A stretch of DNA of 59,939 bases from a virus (IMGVR_UViG_3300050016_000385:1-59939); one strand, 5' to 3'; positions 34,385 through 43,719 are shown, counted from the first letter of the stretch. The notes: generated by a model not told the origin, from the letters alone. Translations and numbers: made by a program.

Positions 34385-35671
34385 TCAATTCCCTTGGGGA
34401 ACTTTTGCTTGCGTGGCTCCGCCCTGGCAGATTGGGTTGTCGATCCAGGTCTGCTCCGCCACCACGAAGTACATCAACTCCATCGCGGTGGGCGTGCCGG
34501 TGGTCGGGTCGGTCATCTGAAACACCATCTGCCCGCCCCGGTTCTTGAACCAGAACATCCCCGGACCCCACTTGATGTGGTTCCAGGACTTCTTCCTGAG
34601 GAAGTCCCAGCGGGTGTAGTCGGCATGGGGATTGATCATGATGCGCCGGCCGTTGATCGACTTGGTCTTGATGAACGGGTCGTACTTCGCCACGCTTCCG
34701 CCGGCCAGAGGCAGCAGTTGATCGTTGAACGCGAGTTCGTCGAGCGACTGCACCTGCGCCAGGTGGGTGTGCCAGAAGTAGTCGTCATTCAACGCCTGCA
34801 TTCCCAGGCGCTGCATGATTTGGTTTTCCGCGATCACAAAGACGGGCTTCGTGACCTGGGCGGTGTTCGACAGATTCACGCCGTTCGCGAACACGTAGGG
34901 CAAGCTGCGGGCTAAGCCGTAGAGGTTGCCGAGAGTCTGGGTGTTCACGAACACCGGAATGCCGTTGATTCCCTGGGGGGCGCCAGCGGGCAAACCCGCG
35001 GCGATCACCAAGTCTCCGGCGACCGAGCCGGGAGGAACCTGGTCTACTTGGATCTGCTGGGTGATGCCGAGACTCTTGTAGACGTTGACGATGTTGCAGG
35101 TTCCCCGGAGCACGTAGCCGGGGGACATGACTTGCACGGGTTGCTGTTCCTGCATCAGGTGGGCGGCGCGGCCGTCGATGACCGCGGTCGTGGCCGAACG
35201 GAGGTTGATGAAGTTAGCGCCCGTAAACGAATCAATAGACCCGAGCGAACCGTCGCCGGGGGTTTGCAGGAAGATGTCGCGGGTGCGGGTACACTCGGTG
35301 ACGATCTTGGCGAGGGTCTGGGTCACCGGATTGGTGACGGAAATGTCCTTGCCTTCGCCGGTGAGCTGCATCAACTGGCTGTACTGCACGGGCAGGCACC
35401 AGGAGACTGGAGAAAGCAGGAACTGGTTGTACTGGTTGGCAACGCCCGACGGCATGGTCCCGGTGTCGAGACCGATGAAGGTCGGTGCGCTGGCGTAGGC
35501 GTAGAGCAGTTGGGCGCGGAAGCTGCGCAACGACGCGCGCACCGCCCCTCCGTCTGAGCCACTGCCGATCTCCTTGGCGAAAATCCCTTCACTCTCAACC
35601 GCGTCGGCGATTGTGGGGGCAAAGGTTTCGAGCTGGAGGGGCAGATTCGATAATGCTGTACCTGCGGGCAT
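34385..35671 (-). CDS. Major capsid protein (probable)
   Basis: 428 residues. Features fitting an HK97-fold capsid: N-terminal helical arm (MPAGTALSNLPLQLETFAPTI), a middle domain with strands and an E-loop-like region, and a C-terminal block with KSWNHIKWGPGMFWF and a conserved-looking TAMELMYFVVAEQTWIDNP. The evidence is positional too: portal, then a scaffold-like gene, then this gene, then a strong terminator. The upstream ribosome site is AGGAG. No exact family match can be claimed by eye. Confidence 0.75.
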   Translation of the reverse strand: MPAGTALSNLPLQLETFAPTIADAVESEGIFAKEIGSGSDGGAVRASLRSFRAQLLYAYASAPTFIGLDTGTMPSGVANQYNQFLLSPVSWCLPVQYSQLMQLTGEGKDISVTNPVTQTLAKIVTECTRTRDIFLQTPGDGSLGSIDSFTGANFINLRSATTAVIDGRAAHLMQEQQPVQVMSPGYVLRGTCNIVNVYKSLGITQQIQVDQVPPGSVAGDLVIAAGLPAGAPQGINGIPVFVNTQTLGNLYGLARSLPYVFANGVNLSNTAQVTKPVFVIAENQIMQRLGMQALNDDYFWHTHLAQVQSLDELAFNDQLLPLAGGSVAKYDPFIKTKSINGRRIMINPHADYTRWDFLRKKSWNHIKWGPGMFWFKNRGGQMVFQMTDPTTGTPTAMELMYFVVAEQTWIDNPICQGGATQAKVPQGN

Positions 35672-35712
35672 GATCCTCTCCTATGAGGTGCCGTGAACGC
35701 CGCTTAACAAAA

Positions 35713-37434
35713 TCAGATACGCTCGGGCGGCGCGTTCGCGCGCTTGAACTGTTCCGCCAAAAGCTCGGTGAGGGGCATCTTCCGCCCGTCGTGGGTCTTG
35801 GCGTACTCCGCCTGAATGTCTTCCCGTTGCTGGCTTACAGATTTGGTCTGCGGCCCACTGGGGTTGACGGAGGTTCCATGCGGCTCGGTGCGGCTGGCGC
35901 GGGTCTGCGCGTCCACGGTGGCTTGCCGGGAGTTCTGGCGTTCGAGCGCCCCGCCCTTGGCCATACGCAACACTTCCCCGGCGACCGGGCCGAGGATTTC
36001 GTTGGTGTAGGTCAGGATGTGTTTGGTCAGCGCCTGCTCTCTCTTCTCGCTCGGAGCTTGACGAAGAATGCTGTCGTAAACCGACTGGAACAGGGGCGCA
36101 CGGGAATCCGTGGCTTGAGTCCAAGTTCCATCTTCGTTCTTAACTCCGAGTTTCTGATCGATCAGGTCGCCGATCCGCGACATCGCGGCGGTGGCCTCGA
36201 ACTCGCTGAGTCCGGCCTTGTCGAATGCGGGTTTCAATTGGGCTTGGGCGTTGTCCGCTGCTTTGGACTCGGCCCGCTCGATTGACTGCAGGTGGGCGGT
36301 GCGTGTGGATTCCTGCTGCTGGCGGGCAGCCGCGGCGTCGCGATCGTTCGCTGCCGTCTCTCTCGCCTTGAGAGAATCCGCAAGGGGCTTCAACTGGTCG
36401 GGTATTTCTCCTGACGCTGGAGAGGACAGCGCACTTACCTCTCGGAGAATGTTCACGCCAGCTAAGAGCCGCTCGCCGTCTTCACCTTGGGCTTTCGCGG
36501 TGGTGGTAAAGAAATCGAGAATACTGGAAAGGGTTTTCTGCAGGGGCGCGGGCAGTTTTCCGCCCTGCGTCATCTGCTGCAAATACACGTCCTGCTTGTT
36601 GCCGTAGATGGTGTCGAAGATGGAGTAGATCGCGGGATGGAGTTGGTACTTTCCGTTCGCGTCCATCAGCGGCTTGCCGTCGTCGCCGACCATCATCGCT
36701 TCTTTCACCCAGGAACCCAGGAAGGCTCTCGCGCCGTCGGGGTTCGGAGTGCCGTCATCGTTCGCCGCGGAGAGGAAGTGATTGTCGATGGACTGGAACG
36801 TCGCTGCGGCTTTCGCGATGGTGGGGGCGTTGTCAGGGTAGATGCCGTGCTCGGCGATCTTTAGCGCGTCTCCGCTTCGACGGAGAGCCGCCGAGATGGC
36901 GTGCTTCTCTTCGGGGTGTGTGTCGTAGTAGGCTTTCGCCGCCGCGTCTTTGGTGATGGCGTCGTTGAATTCCTTGGGACCGAAGACAGGGCCGCCACCC
37001 AGATCGAGTTCCTGTACAGCTTCGGCGGGCACAGCGTCGGCAGGCTTTGCGTCCCCGGGCTTGGCTTCTCCGGGTTTTGCCTCGTCGACGGCCGCAGCGG
37101 GAACTTCCGCAGGCGCGTCTCCGGGTTTCGGCGCTCCCGCTCCAGCAGCTTCCGCGGCTTCCGCTTCCAGTTCCTCCGGCGTTTTGGAAACGACTTCTTT
37201 CCAGCCTTGTTCGATCTTCTCGCGTAATGTGGTTGGTTCTTTGGGAGCGGCAGGCGCGAGGCCGGAATCTGGAGCAGCTCCGGGTGTTCCAGAAGCGGGA
37301 GCAGGCGAAGACGATGGCGCTGGCGATGACGACGGTGCGGGCGCCGTCGCAGGAGCGGGCGTTGCCGCTGGTGCGGGTGCGCTAGGGGCTGCGGGTGCCG
37401 GCGCTGAGGCCGGGGCTGCTAGTTCGGCTGGCAT
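35713..37434 (-). CDS. Scaffolding-like protein, Pro/Ala-rich N-terminus
   Basis: 573 residues. Residues 1-130 are almost all Pro, Ala, Ser and Gly; 150-330 form a helical domain (HAISAALRRSGDALKIAEHG, DTIYGNKQDVYLQQMTQGG); 350-450 is a charged coiled coil (RDAAAARQQQESTRTAHLQS); and the C-terminus is Lys/Arg-rich. This acidic, helical, low-complexity design directly before the capsid gene fits an internal scaffold. A short protease is not recognisable, so the scaffold may exit intact. GAGGAG precedes the ATG. Confidence 0.65.
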   Translation of the reverse strand: MPAELAAPASAPAPAAPSAPAPAATPAPATAPAPSSSPAPSSSPAPASGTPGAAPDSGLAPAAPKEPTTLREKIEQGWKEVVSKTPEELEAEAAEAAGAGAPKPGDAPAEVPAAAVDEAKPGEAKPGDAKPADAVPAEAVQELDLGGGPVFGPKEFNDAITKDAAAKAYYDTHPEEKHAISAALRRSGDALKIAEHGIYPDNAPTIAKAAATFQSIDNHFLSAANDDGTPNPDGARAFLGSWVKEAMMVGDDGKPLMDANGKYQLHPAIYSIFDTIYGNKQDVYLQQMTQGGKLPAPLQKTLSSILDFFTTTAKAQGEDGERLLAGVNILREVSALSSPASGEIPDQLKPLADSLKARETAANDRDAAAARQQQESTRTAHLQSIERAESKAADNAQAQLKPAFDKAGLSEFEATAAMSRIGDLIDQKLGVKNEDGTWTQATDSRAPLFQSVYDSILRQAPSEKREQALTKHILTYTNEILGPVAGEVLRMAKGGALERQNSRQATVDAQTRASRTEPHGTSVNPSGPQTKSVSQQREDIQAEYAKTHDGRKMPLTELLAEQFKRANAPPERI

Positions 37435-37470
37435 GGAATCTCCTCTTGAGTGAGCTCAGGAAATATGAGA

Positions 37471-37490
37471 GAAGCCCGGTTAGGGGCTTC
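37471..37490 (-). terminator. Short hairpin between two structural genes
   Basis: GAAGCCC and GGGCTTC form a perfect 7-bp stem with a six-base loop (37,471-37,490), in the 72-nt gap before the scaffold-like gene's end of the operon. The following bases in the leftward transcript (TCTCATATTT) are only partly U-rich, so this is a weak terminator or RNA-processing/stability element. Confidence 0.4.
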
Positions 37491-37506
37491 CCTCGTGATC
37501 GCGTGT

Positions 37507-38106
37507 TTACTCGGCTGGTTCCGGCTCGGATGCGGCTTGGGGCGCGGCCGGAGCTTGGTCGAGCAGGGTTGTCACATCCGGCTCTGGCGCGGCTTTCGCG
37601 GTGTCTTGTTGTGCGGGCGATTGATCGGGCAGCGGCGCAGGGCCAGTCGCGTTTGATCCGTCGGTGTACCGCTTAGTCTCGATTCTCAGTCCACTCGTCC
37701 CAGCGCCGGGCAGTTTCGTCTCGACGGGCTTCCTGGCTCCCGCGTCCAGATGCTCCGCGACTACAGCGTCCAGCAGAGGCCGCGGCTTGGGCACGATTCG
37801 CCCGTCGTTGTCTTTCGTCGGCGGCGCGAACCGATGATCGAACATGGGATGATCTTTCGGCGCGACGTTGTGATCTTCGTCCGGGTACTTCCAGCAGTTG
37901 ATGTGGAAGGTGGGAAGATCGGGGTTCGGTTCCTGCCGCGATTCGTGGTCCATGTGGGGCACGTCGTACACGTCGATGGTGCGCCCCTCGGCGTCCTGAT
38001 AGGAGACGGAGACGAAGCCGTCGTGCAATTGGTTGAGCGATTTCACCAGTGCGTTGTGGGGCACGCCTTTGGCATCGAGGTAGACTACGACTTCGTTGAC
38101 GTTCAT
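37507..38106 (-). CDS. Hypothetical head-region protein, 199 aa
   Basis: Start ATG 38106 with AGGAG upstream. N-terminal alpha/beta part (MNVNEVVVYLDAKGVPHNAL; SVSYQDAEGRTIDVYDVPHM) and His/Asp/Pro-rich middle (DHPMFDHRF), then a low-complexity Pro/Ala/Glu tail (130-199). It lies between portal and scaffold. Unknown role in head morphogenesis. Confidence 0.6.
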   Translation of the reverse strand: MNVNEVVVYLDAKGVPHNALVKSLNQLHDGFVSVSYQDAEGRTIDVYDVPHMDHESRQEPNPDLPTFHINCWKYPDEDHNVAPKDHPMFDHRFAPPTKDNDGRIVPKPRPLLDAVVAEHLDAGARKPVETKLPGAGTSGLRIETKRYTDGSNATGPAPLPDQSPAQQDTAKAAPEPDVTTLLDQAPAAPQAASEPEPAE

Positions 38107-38140
38107 GGGGTTCTCCTGAAGTAAGATCGGTGCATGGAAT

Positions 38141-38242
38141 TCAAAGAGGCTCTGAAGGTTTTCCCGGCGCGGCGAACACTTCGACGGCGATCCAGAGCAA
38201 TAGAATAAAAAGAAAGGCACGCAACTCCTTCACTCCGCTCAC
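38141..38242 (-). CDS. 33-aa single-pass membrane microprotein
   Basis: GTG 38242 overlaps the portal stop TGA (GTGA). The peptide MSGVKELRAFLFILLLWIAV continues with VEVFAAPGKPSEPL: a short basic head, one strongly hydrophobic helix and a Pro-rich tail. Too small for most gene callers. The overlap and the clear membrane helix support it. It could anchor procapsid assembly at the membrane or act in lysis; both are guesses. Confidence 0.45.
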   Translation of the reverse strand: MSGVKELRAFLFILLLWIAVEVFAAPGKPSEPL

Positions 38243-40671
38243 GCCGACGCTCCCGCTGCCTGGGGTTGCGCTCCCGGTCCCGCTGGCGCTCCACCCGTCA
38301 ACTGCCGTTCCGCTGCGAGTTCCTTCTGGTACACCACACAGAGTTTGTAGTAAGCGACGAGCGAGTCGAGCGCGGGCTGGTTGTCTTTCACTTTGTCCCA
38401 GTGCGCCTGCGTCCAGGATTCCAAAATCTTCTGCGAGGCTGCGAGATCGTCGAGATATTTGTTCGGCTGCACGGCCGGGATCATCACCGTCTCGCCCGGC
38501 TTCATGGGGTCGGGCTGCTCGGTCGCGGGCGATTTGACCAGGATGTTGATCACCTGCAACATCTTCTCGCGCATAGAAGCGCCGGGCGCCACCAGCCCTG
38601 GCACGCCGATGTAGCGGATGGCGTTGTCCATGTTCTCCGGCTCCGCCATCAGCCACTGCACCATTTCGGTGTTGGCGCTCTGGAAAAGCTGCTGATACCA
38701 CCCCTTGATGTCGGCGTAGGTCATAGGGAAGCCTTGATCGGTCTCTGGCTCCGCGTGCACGCTGCCTTTCATCTGGTCGAGATGGACGTATTCCGCGTAG
38801 AACTCTTTGGCCTCGTCGGCGACCGTCAACTGCCAGTCTTCGGTCATATTTTTGGCGGCGCATTTGATGGCGTTCTCGGCGGCCCTCGCGTGCTCTTTGC
38901 GGATCGTCAGCCAGTGCAGCCCGAGCTTCACCATGCCGGTGTTCAACTGTTGCGCCTGTCCGGAGGCGGTTTCGATGCCTTCCTGGGTTCCGGCGCCAAA
39001 AACCTGCGGCGGCGTTCCCACCAGCAGTTCCATGTCCGACTTGAGGCTCGCGGCGTACTGGAAGATCATGGCGTCGATCTCGGCCCGCACCTGAAAAACG
39101 AGTTCCTGAATGTTCGAGAGCGGCGCGCCTTTGCGCAGGTGGATCTCGTTTAGGATGCCCGGCAGGATGGGCTTGTTGTTCATCGCCTGGGCGTCGAGAT
39201 ACTCCGCATTGATCAACAGCAGCCCACAGGCCAGCCGGTCCATATATTCGTCGATCTTCGAGATGCAGTCATTCAACCGCTCCTGCACCGGCACGGCAGG
39301 ATTCCCCGCGGGTTCTGGCATCAGGCCAAATCCCGCCACTTCCGTGCCGTTCCAGGTCCACTCGTCGGTGAGCTTACAAGCGCGAATCTGCAACGGGAGC
39401 TCGTTGACCCAGGCCAACATACAGCCATCGGGGAAGGCTTTACTCAGTTCGTCGCACTCCGCTTTCGTGATGCCATCTGCCTCTGCAAAGAGCATCGGCT
39501 GAATCCAGGTGCGGTTGTAGGTGGGCTTCGACTGGTTCGAGAAGGCAAAATACGCCGAGCCCTGCGGAGCCGCCGTTAACATGTCCCGCCACTGCCGTTC
39601 GAGCGTAGTCGCGCTCGATCCGCCGGATTCCCCAGACTGTAATTGCTCCCACTTCTCGTTGAAGGTCCGGCGCAACCAACCGAGCGATACTTCCTCAGCC
39701 ACATTCAGCAGGCAGGTATTCAGTAGATCGGGCGCATCGGGATCGACGTCGACGTGCATCGGCCCGTAGACGGTTTGCAGCACCATACCGTTCGGCACAT
39801 CGGCACGCTCGTCGGCAACCGGGACGGTTTCGGTGTGGGGCTCAAAGAAGTTCTGCGGCCCGAACGGACTGCCGCAATTGGGGCAAGCGAAACTGGTTTG
39901 GCCGGCCAGTGCGTCCTCTGGCGTAGTTGCTCCGCAGTGAAAGCAGGTATAGCGCGCGGGCAGAATGTCGGTCTTCAGCAGTCGGAGGACGGTCTGCTTG
40001 TGGGTTCCGGTGCGGTCTTTGTCCACCACGTAGCGGGTGAATTTGAAATAACACCCAGAGGTGAAAAGCTCCATCAACTCGATGAGCAGCAGAATGTCGG
40101 GGTCGTTCGCCCGCTCGATGATGGTTTCGACCCGGCTCGCAACCAACGCCGTGGCCCGGTCCTCTTCGACGTTCGGATTCACGGGCAGCCACCGCGATTT
40201 CGGAATCTGCGCGCTCAAGGCCGCTACAAAAGCCTTTTCGAGCATCTGGTAGAAGTTGTGCGGCCGCTTGTCCATGGTCTGATCGGCATTGCGGTCGTCC
40301 GACGCCCCCATGTAGTTCCAGTATTCCTCGAAGGCGTCGAAAGTTTGATAGGTGCCGGGCAGCACCCCGATGTTGTGGTTGCCCTTCAGCATCTCCTTGT
40401 TTTTGAGGATGGTCAGGATTTTCGGACGGCGCTTCCATTCCCATTGCGTTCGCTTCTCGGTGACCACATCGATCAGCCGCTTGCCCCACTTTTGCAGCAA
40501 GGCTTCCATTTCGTCATCTGGCTCGGCGGGAGACTGTGGATTCGGTTCTTCCGAGGGTGGAGTCTTCGGCGGCGTGACCACGGCAGAGAGCGTGGAGTCC
40601 TGGCCAGGAATCGGCGGGGCCTGGCCTACAGCGGGGGCTTGCCCGAGGTGTTGGGTGGGAGCGGTGGCCAT
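38239..40671 (-). CDS. Portal protein with inserted zinc ribbon
   Basis: 810 residues, the length of large short-tailed-phage portals. Disordered Pro-rich N-terminus (1-50); helical wing/stem with WEWKRRPKILTILKNKEM, RPHNFYQMLEKAFVAAL, VQERLNDCISKIDEYMDRLA and ILNEIHLRKG; C-terminal crown (700-810). A four-Cys zinc ribbon interrupts the wing: Cys243, 246, 263, 266 (CFHCG then CPNCG). The portal forms the 12-mer ring through which terminase pumps DNA. The zinc insert is not a usual portal feature and may face the capsid interior or a partner. Confidence 0.85.
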   Translation of the reverse strand: MATAPTQHLGQAPAVGQAPPIPGQDSTLSAVVTPPKTPPSEEPNPQSPAEPDDEMEALLQKWGKRLIDVVTEKRTQWEWKRRPKILTILKNKEMLKGNHNIGVLPGTYQTFDAFEEYWNYMGASDDRNADQTMDKRPHNFYQMLEKAFVAALSAQIPKSRWLPVNPNVEEDRATALVASRVETIIERANDPDILLLIELMELFTSGCYFKFTRYVVDKDRTGTHKQTVLRLLKTDILPARYTCFHCGATTPEDALAGQTSFACPNCGSPFGPQNFFEPHTETVPVADERADVPNGMVLQTVYGPMHVDVDPDAPDLLNTCLLNVAEEVSLGWLRRTFNEKWEQLQSGESGGSSATTLERQWRDMLTAAPQGSAYFAFSNQSKPTYNRTWIQPMLFAEADGITKAECDELSKAFPDGCMLAWVNELPLQIRACKLTDEWTWNGTEVAGFGLMPEPAGNPAVPVQERLNDCISKIDEYMDRLACGLLLINAEYLDAQAMNNKPILPGILNEIHLRKGAPLSNIQELVFQVRAEIDAMIFQYAASLKSDMELLVGTPPQVFGAGTQEGIETASGQAQQLNTGMVKLGLHWLTIRKEHARAAENAIKCAAKNMTEDWQLTVADEAKEFYAEYVHLDQMKGSVHAEPETDQGFPMTYADIKGWYQQLFQSANTEMVQWLMAEPENMDNAIRYIGVPGLVAPGASMREKMLQVINILVKSPATEQPDPMKPGETVMIPAVQPNKYLDDLAASQKILESWTQAHWDKVKDNQPALDSLVAYYKLCVVYQKELAAERQLTGGAPAGPGAQPQAAGASA

Positions 40672-40675
40672 GAAG

Positions 40676-40993
40676 TTAAGTCGTTACCGCTTCGTAAGTC
40701 GCCGCGAAGATGTCCGGCTTGCAGGGATAGAATTCGCCGTTCACACCCTTGATGATCCAGTCGTCTCCTCGCGCGAGAAACTCTTCACTCTCTAGCGTGT
40801 GCATGAGCAGCCCGAGTCCGGAGTTACCTCCCGCGATCATGTTCGTCTTGTTTTCTGGCAGCGGGAGGCCGTCCCCATCCAGCCACACGCCTCGCACGAA
40901 CCACGGCTTCGGAACGAAATCGCAAATCTCATTCCATGTCGCCCAAGTCAATTGAACGGCCTCGACGACGACGGGCTTTTTACGAAACTTCAA
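40676..40993 (-). CDS. PGDYG-type phage protein
   Basis: 105 residues from TTG 40993, chosen because it gives the family-typical N-terminus MKFRKKPVVVEAVQL and has AAGGGG 9 nt upstream; an ATG at 41023 would overlap the upstream gene. The C-terminal signature ARGDDWIIKGVNGEFYPCKP followed by DIFAATYE is the conserved core of the PGDYG family, common in phages. Function is unknown in that family. It is placed directly before the portal gene. Confidence 0.75.
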   Translation of the reverse strand: MKFRKKPVVVEAVQLTWATWNEICDFVPKPWFVRGVWLDGDGLPLPENKTNMIAGGNSGLGLLMHTLESEEFLARGDDWIIKGVNGEFYPCKPDIFAATYEAVTT

Positions 40994-40994
40994 T

Positions 40995-41327
40995 CTAGGA
41001 AACCCCTTGCTTCGCCGCCTCAAACATCACCTGCGCCGGGTGGGTGCCGTGCGCCCGTCTCCGCTTCTCCATCTCGTCTTCGACTTTCACCCGCTGCATT
41101 TCCCGTCCCAGTAAGGAGGGACGAGTACGCATGACTGAGCGCAATCTGGCTTTGGTTGCGGCCCTTGCGGCTTCGAACTCATCGAGGGAAGGCACAGGTC
41201 TTTCGGGTTGTGGTTGCGCTTCTGGTGGCGCCGGCGGATGAAGCCGCGTTTTCAACTCCACGATCTGCTCGCGCAGCTCCGCCACCATCTCTTCGTGGTC
41301 GGAGCGAAACATGAGACGCAAGTCCAT
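40995..41327 (-). CDS. Helical hypothetical protein, 110 aa
   Basis: A coiled-coil N-terminus (residues 8-30, EEMVAELREQIVELKTRL), a Pro-rich linker (31-45) and a basic, Arg-rich helical region (50-95). No family recognised. It ends 2 nt before the TTG start of the PGDYG gene, so the two are coupled. Confidence 0.6.
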   Translation of the reverse strand: MDLRLMFRSDHEEMVAELREQIVELKTRLHPPAPPEAQPQPERPVPSLDEFEAARAATKARLRSVMRTRPSLLGREMQRVKVEDEMEKRRRAHGTHPAQVMFEAAKQGVS

Positions 41328-41341
41328 GGAGTTTTGCGAAG

Positions 41342-42676
41342 TTAGTTGACGATGAAGTAGCTCACGCAGGCCGGATTGCTCGCAATGACCGCGCCGATGG
41401 TGAAGGTGAAAGACGTCCCCCCGGTTCGCGCCGTGACCACTGGATTCAGGAGCGTGGAAAGTGTGGTGTTACAGGTGACGCTTAATTTCGTTCCTAGACT
41501 CTCATCCACGCTTAACAGGATCTGACTGTTGGCCGTGACTGCGGTCGTGTTGACTACCAATGTCGGATTGGTTCCGGTTGGCAGGGCCACGCTACCTGCT
41601 GCCGCCGCCGCACACACGGCGGGAGAGGCGCTGCTGGAACAATTTGTAGTCGTTAAGAGCGCCGGAGTTGTGATTGAGGTTAGGAATGTCGGGGCGGTTT
41701 GCAAGGGGATTCTTCCGGTGCCGGTAATGGCCTGCGGATTCAGTAGGTCGAAATTCGCCCCGTCATAAATCATGCAGGCGGGTTCGTTGGTCCCGATGTC
41801 TCCCGGAGCGATAAGGCCGCCAGCGAACCGAACAATCGTTTTCGCACCCAACCCGCTAAAGTTCACGGTGGGGTTTGTGGTCGTGCTTGCAGCGGAAGCC
41901 TTGAAGCAGCCATAGCTCCCGGTGGCTGGGCCGGTCATGGGCGGCGCTAAGGTAACGACGTAGGCGTTGACCGCCCCGGTATCGGCGGCGTAGAGATTCT
42001 GCGGTAATGTTTGCCCGAGAACAAATGCCGTGGTTGCGACTTGCGTCGTGTTAGTGTTCGCCGCCGCGGTCGGCGCGGTCGGGGTGCCAGTCAGTCCAGG
42101 CGAAGCCACGGGCGCAATCGACGAATCCACATACGCCGAGGTGATTGTCGTGCAGGTGGGAACCGCCGAAGCGCTCACTGCGGTCACGGCCTGATTCGTA
42201 CACGTCCCGCCCGGAGTCGTGCCCCCGATCTTGGTGCAGGTGATGACGCCCGCGGACGTCGCCGTGCAATCGCTGCTTAAATTCGCAAGGACATTGCCCA
42301 GAGCGAACGTCGAGCTGCTGGTCCCACTGGGGCATTCCAGACTGACATTCGTGGTCGAGGTCTGGAAAGTGCAATTCAGAAAGTTCGATTGCGCGGCCGG
42401 AGTAGCGGCGTTGAAATTCGCCGTCGCCAGATTGCTGCCTCCGGCTACGGTCACGTTGCTACCAGAACCCGCGCCGGTACAGGTGAGGGCGAAAATACTG
42501 CCACTCTGCGTGGCGGTGCATCCCGAGACCAGATTGAGCGTCACTCCGCCGCTGGCTGTGCCTACGGCGCTGCCGTTGTTTTGTACGGTAATCGAGCCGC
42601 GGGAGCCATTACTGGACTGGCTGAAGGCAGCCAGCGTGAGCAACAGGAAGACGGCAATAAGGAGCCTGGGTCTCAT
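41342..42676 (-). CDS. Exported tail-fibre-like protein
   Basis: 444 residues from ATG 42676; the frame continues upstream with no coding character. Signal peptide MRPRLLIAVFLLLTLAAFS then Gln. Residues about 190-270 carry the phage tail-fibre signature GTPTAPTAAANTNTTQVATT followed by AFV, and ATGSYGCFKASAAS plus ACMIYDGANFDLLNPQ recall fibre repeats. A C-terminal Thr/Val-rich domain ends ASNPACVSYFIVN. A fibre with a Sec signal peptide is contradictory for a particle assembled in the cytoplasm. It may act at the infected cell surface or assemble by an unknown route. Confidence 0.75.
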   Translation of the reverse strand: MRPRLLIAVFLLLTLAAFSQSSNGSRGSITVQNNGSAVGTASGGVTLNLVSGCTATQSGSIFALTCTGAGSGSNVTVAGGSNLATANFNAATPAAQSNFLNCTFQTSTTNVSLECPSGTSSSTFALGNVLANLSSDCTATSAGVITCTKIGGTTPGGTCTNQAVTAVSASAVPTCTTITSAYVDSSIAPVASPGLTGTPTAPTAAANTNTTQVATTAFVLGQTLPQNLYAADTGAVNAYVVTLAPPMTGPATGSYGCFKASAASTTTNPTVNFSGLGAKTIVRFAGGLIAPGDIGTNEPACMIYDGANFDLLNPQAITGTGRIPLQTAPTFLTSITTPALLTTTNCSSSASPAVCAAAAAGSVALPTGTNPTLVVNTTAVTANSQILLSVDESLGTKLSVTCNTTLSTLLNPVVTARTGGTSFTFTIGAVIASNPACVSYFIVN

Positions 42677-42678
42677 AT

Positions 42679-43032
42679 TTAGTCGTACTCGATGAAGCGC
42701 AACGTGGTTGCGGTGGCGGTGTTCGAGCGGGCTTTGATCAGGTTGTCGGCCGCCCGGTAGTTGGGCGTGCCCACCGTATTCTGGGCATTCATTCCGAGCA
42801 GCGGCCCGCGATCCCCTACCCTGTGGAAGTTCGGGATCTGAATCGGCTCCGAGCCAAACGACACTGTGTTCAAAGCGACGAAGTTGTCCACAAAGCTCGA
42901 AAACTGGATGCCTTGGGGCGCGGTGCCTTCGTCTTCCATGAACTCTATGCCTCGAGTCGGCCCGGTGGCTGCGATGGTGACAAACGCTCCAGCATTGCCG
43001 TTGAGCGCGATCAAACGTTCGCGTTGCGCCAT
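42679..43032 (-). CDS. Beta-rich hypothetical structural protein
   Basis: 117 residues, strand-rich with VTIAATGPTRGIEFMEDEGT and FVALNTVSFGSEPIQIP, without signal peptide. Its size and composition resemble small head-decoration or minor structural proteins. It ends 2 nt before the exported fibre-like gene. Role not determined. Confidence 0.6.
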   Translation of the reverse strand: MAQRERLIALNGNAGAFVTIAATGPTRGIEFMEDEGTAPQGIQFSSFVDNFVALNTVSFGSEPIQIPNFHRVGDRGPLLGMNAQNTVGTPNYRAADNLIKARSNTATATTLRFIEYD

Positions 43033-43037
43033 TTCCC

Positions 43038-43229
43038 CTACCCCCTCTCCGCGATGCGCTGGCCAATCGACTTCCGCTTCGGCGGCGCTTCGCCCGTGGG
43101 CAACATGTCGGGATTCTTGTTGGCGGTGGCGTGGAACACGGATTCGCCTTTTTTCTCGCCGTAGTGGTCCTGCATCTTTTGCATGACCTCGCGGCCCTTG
43201 CCTTTGAAATACTTTCCGATTGGGCTCAT
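43038..43229 (-). CDS. 63-aa conserved-type phage microprotein
   Basis: Sequence MSPIGKYFKGKGREVMQKMQ then HYGEKKGESVFHATANKNPD is basic and helical, of the form I associate with small proteins near phage head genes (KGxGxEVMxxMxxxYGxKKGExVFxAT). Coupled to the HAD gene upstream by ATGA. Possibly nucleic-acid or capsid binding; function unknown. Confidence 0.65.
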   Translation of the reverse strand: MSPIGKYFKGKGREVMQKMQDHYGEKKGESVFHATANKNPDMLPTGEAPPKRKSIGQRIAERG

Positions 43230-43609
43230 TTCGTGGCTCCCATCAGTTCAGTCACCGACACTCCGGTGTTCGGAATCACTTGGTCGGCGCGGTCGTCGTG
43301 GATGACGCTGAAGCGTTTACTCTTCTCGTGGGTGATGGGGAGGATTTCCCCCAAATGCGCCTTACACCAGGCCGCGATCGCGAGATAGGACAGCGTGGCG
43401 TTCATCCCTTCCTTGAAAGTGTCATCGCCCGGATTGACCCGCGCCGTAAAGATGAAGACTTCCTCGCCCGCCGCGCGCCAGGCTTTCACTTTCTTGACCA
43501 TCTCCTCGACGGCAGAGCCGATCTTCTGCGGGCCATACTTCTCCAGGTCACCCGTTTGGTAGTGGGCCAGAGTGCAGTCCAGATCGACGGCGTGAACTTC
43601 TTTTGACAT
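43226..43609 (-). CDS. HAD-like phosphatase
   Basis: 127 residues from ATG 43609; upstream in-frame text is not coding-like. HAD motif I VDLDCTL (Asp9, Asp11) gives the nucleophile and acid; motif II lies in VFIFTARV (Thr near 57), and the C-terminal acidic pair is in SVIHDDRADQV. It resembles the small polynucleotide or nucleotide 5'(3')-phosphatase group. Phages carry such enzymes for nucleotide metabolism or end repair. It lies among structural genes, coupled by ATGA to the 63-aa gene. Confidence 0.7.
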   Translation of the reverse strand: MSKEVHAVDLDCTLAHYQTGDLEKYGPQKIGSAVEEMVKKVKAWRAAGEEVFIFTARVNPGDDTFKEGMNATLSYLAIAAWCKAHLGEILPITHEKSKRFSVIHDDRADQVIPNTGVSVTELMGATK

Positions 43610-43694
43610 GAAGGAAAGGGAGTGGGGCCGCTTTGGACCACAGCGCCATCTCACGCCGAAAGGGGTCGCGGAAATCGGCGCTAAAGGCAAACTG

Positions 43695-43719
43695 GCTGGA
43701 GCCGGCCCCGCACTCCAGC
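43695..43719 (-). terminator. 7-bp hairpin in 154-nt gap
   Basis: GCTGGAG (43,695-43,701) pairs with CTCCAGC (43,713-43,719) in the gap between the 552-aa exported protein and the HAD gene. There is no U run, so a Rho-independent role is doubtful; it may be an RNA processing or pausing site. Confidence 0.3.

Noticed and set aside
39754-40752. Long plus-strand open frame (332 aa) opposite the portal gene
   Set aside because: Composition is Arg/Val/Gly/His-rich antisense text, with no motif; the portal frame on the other strand is clear.
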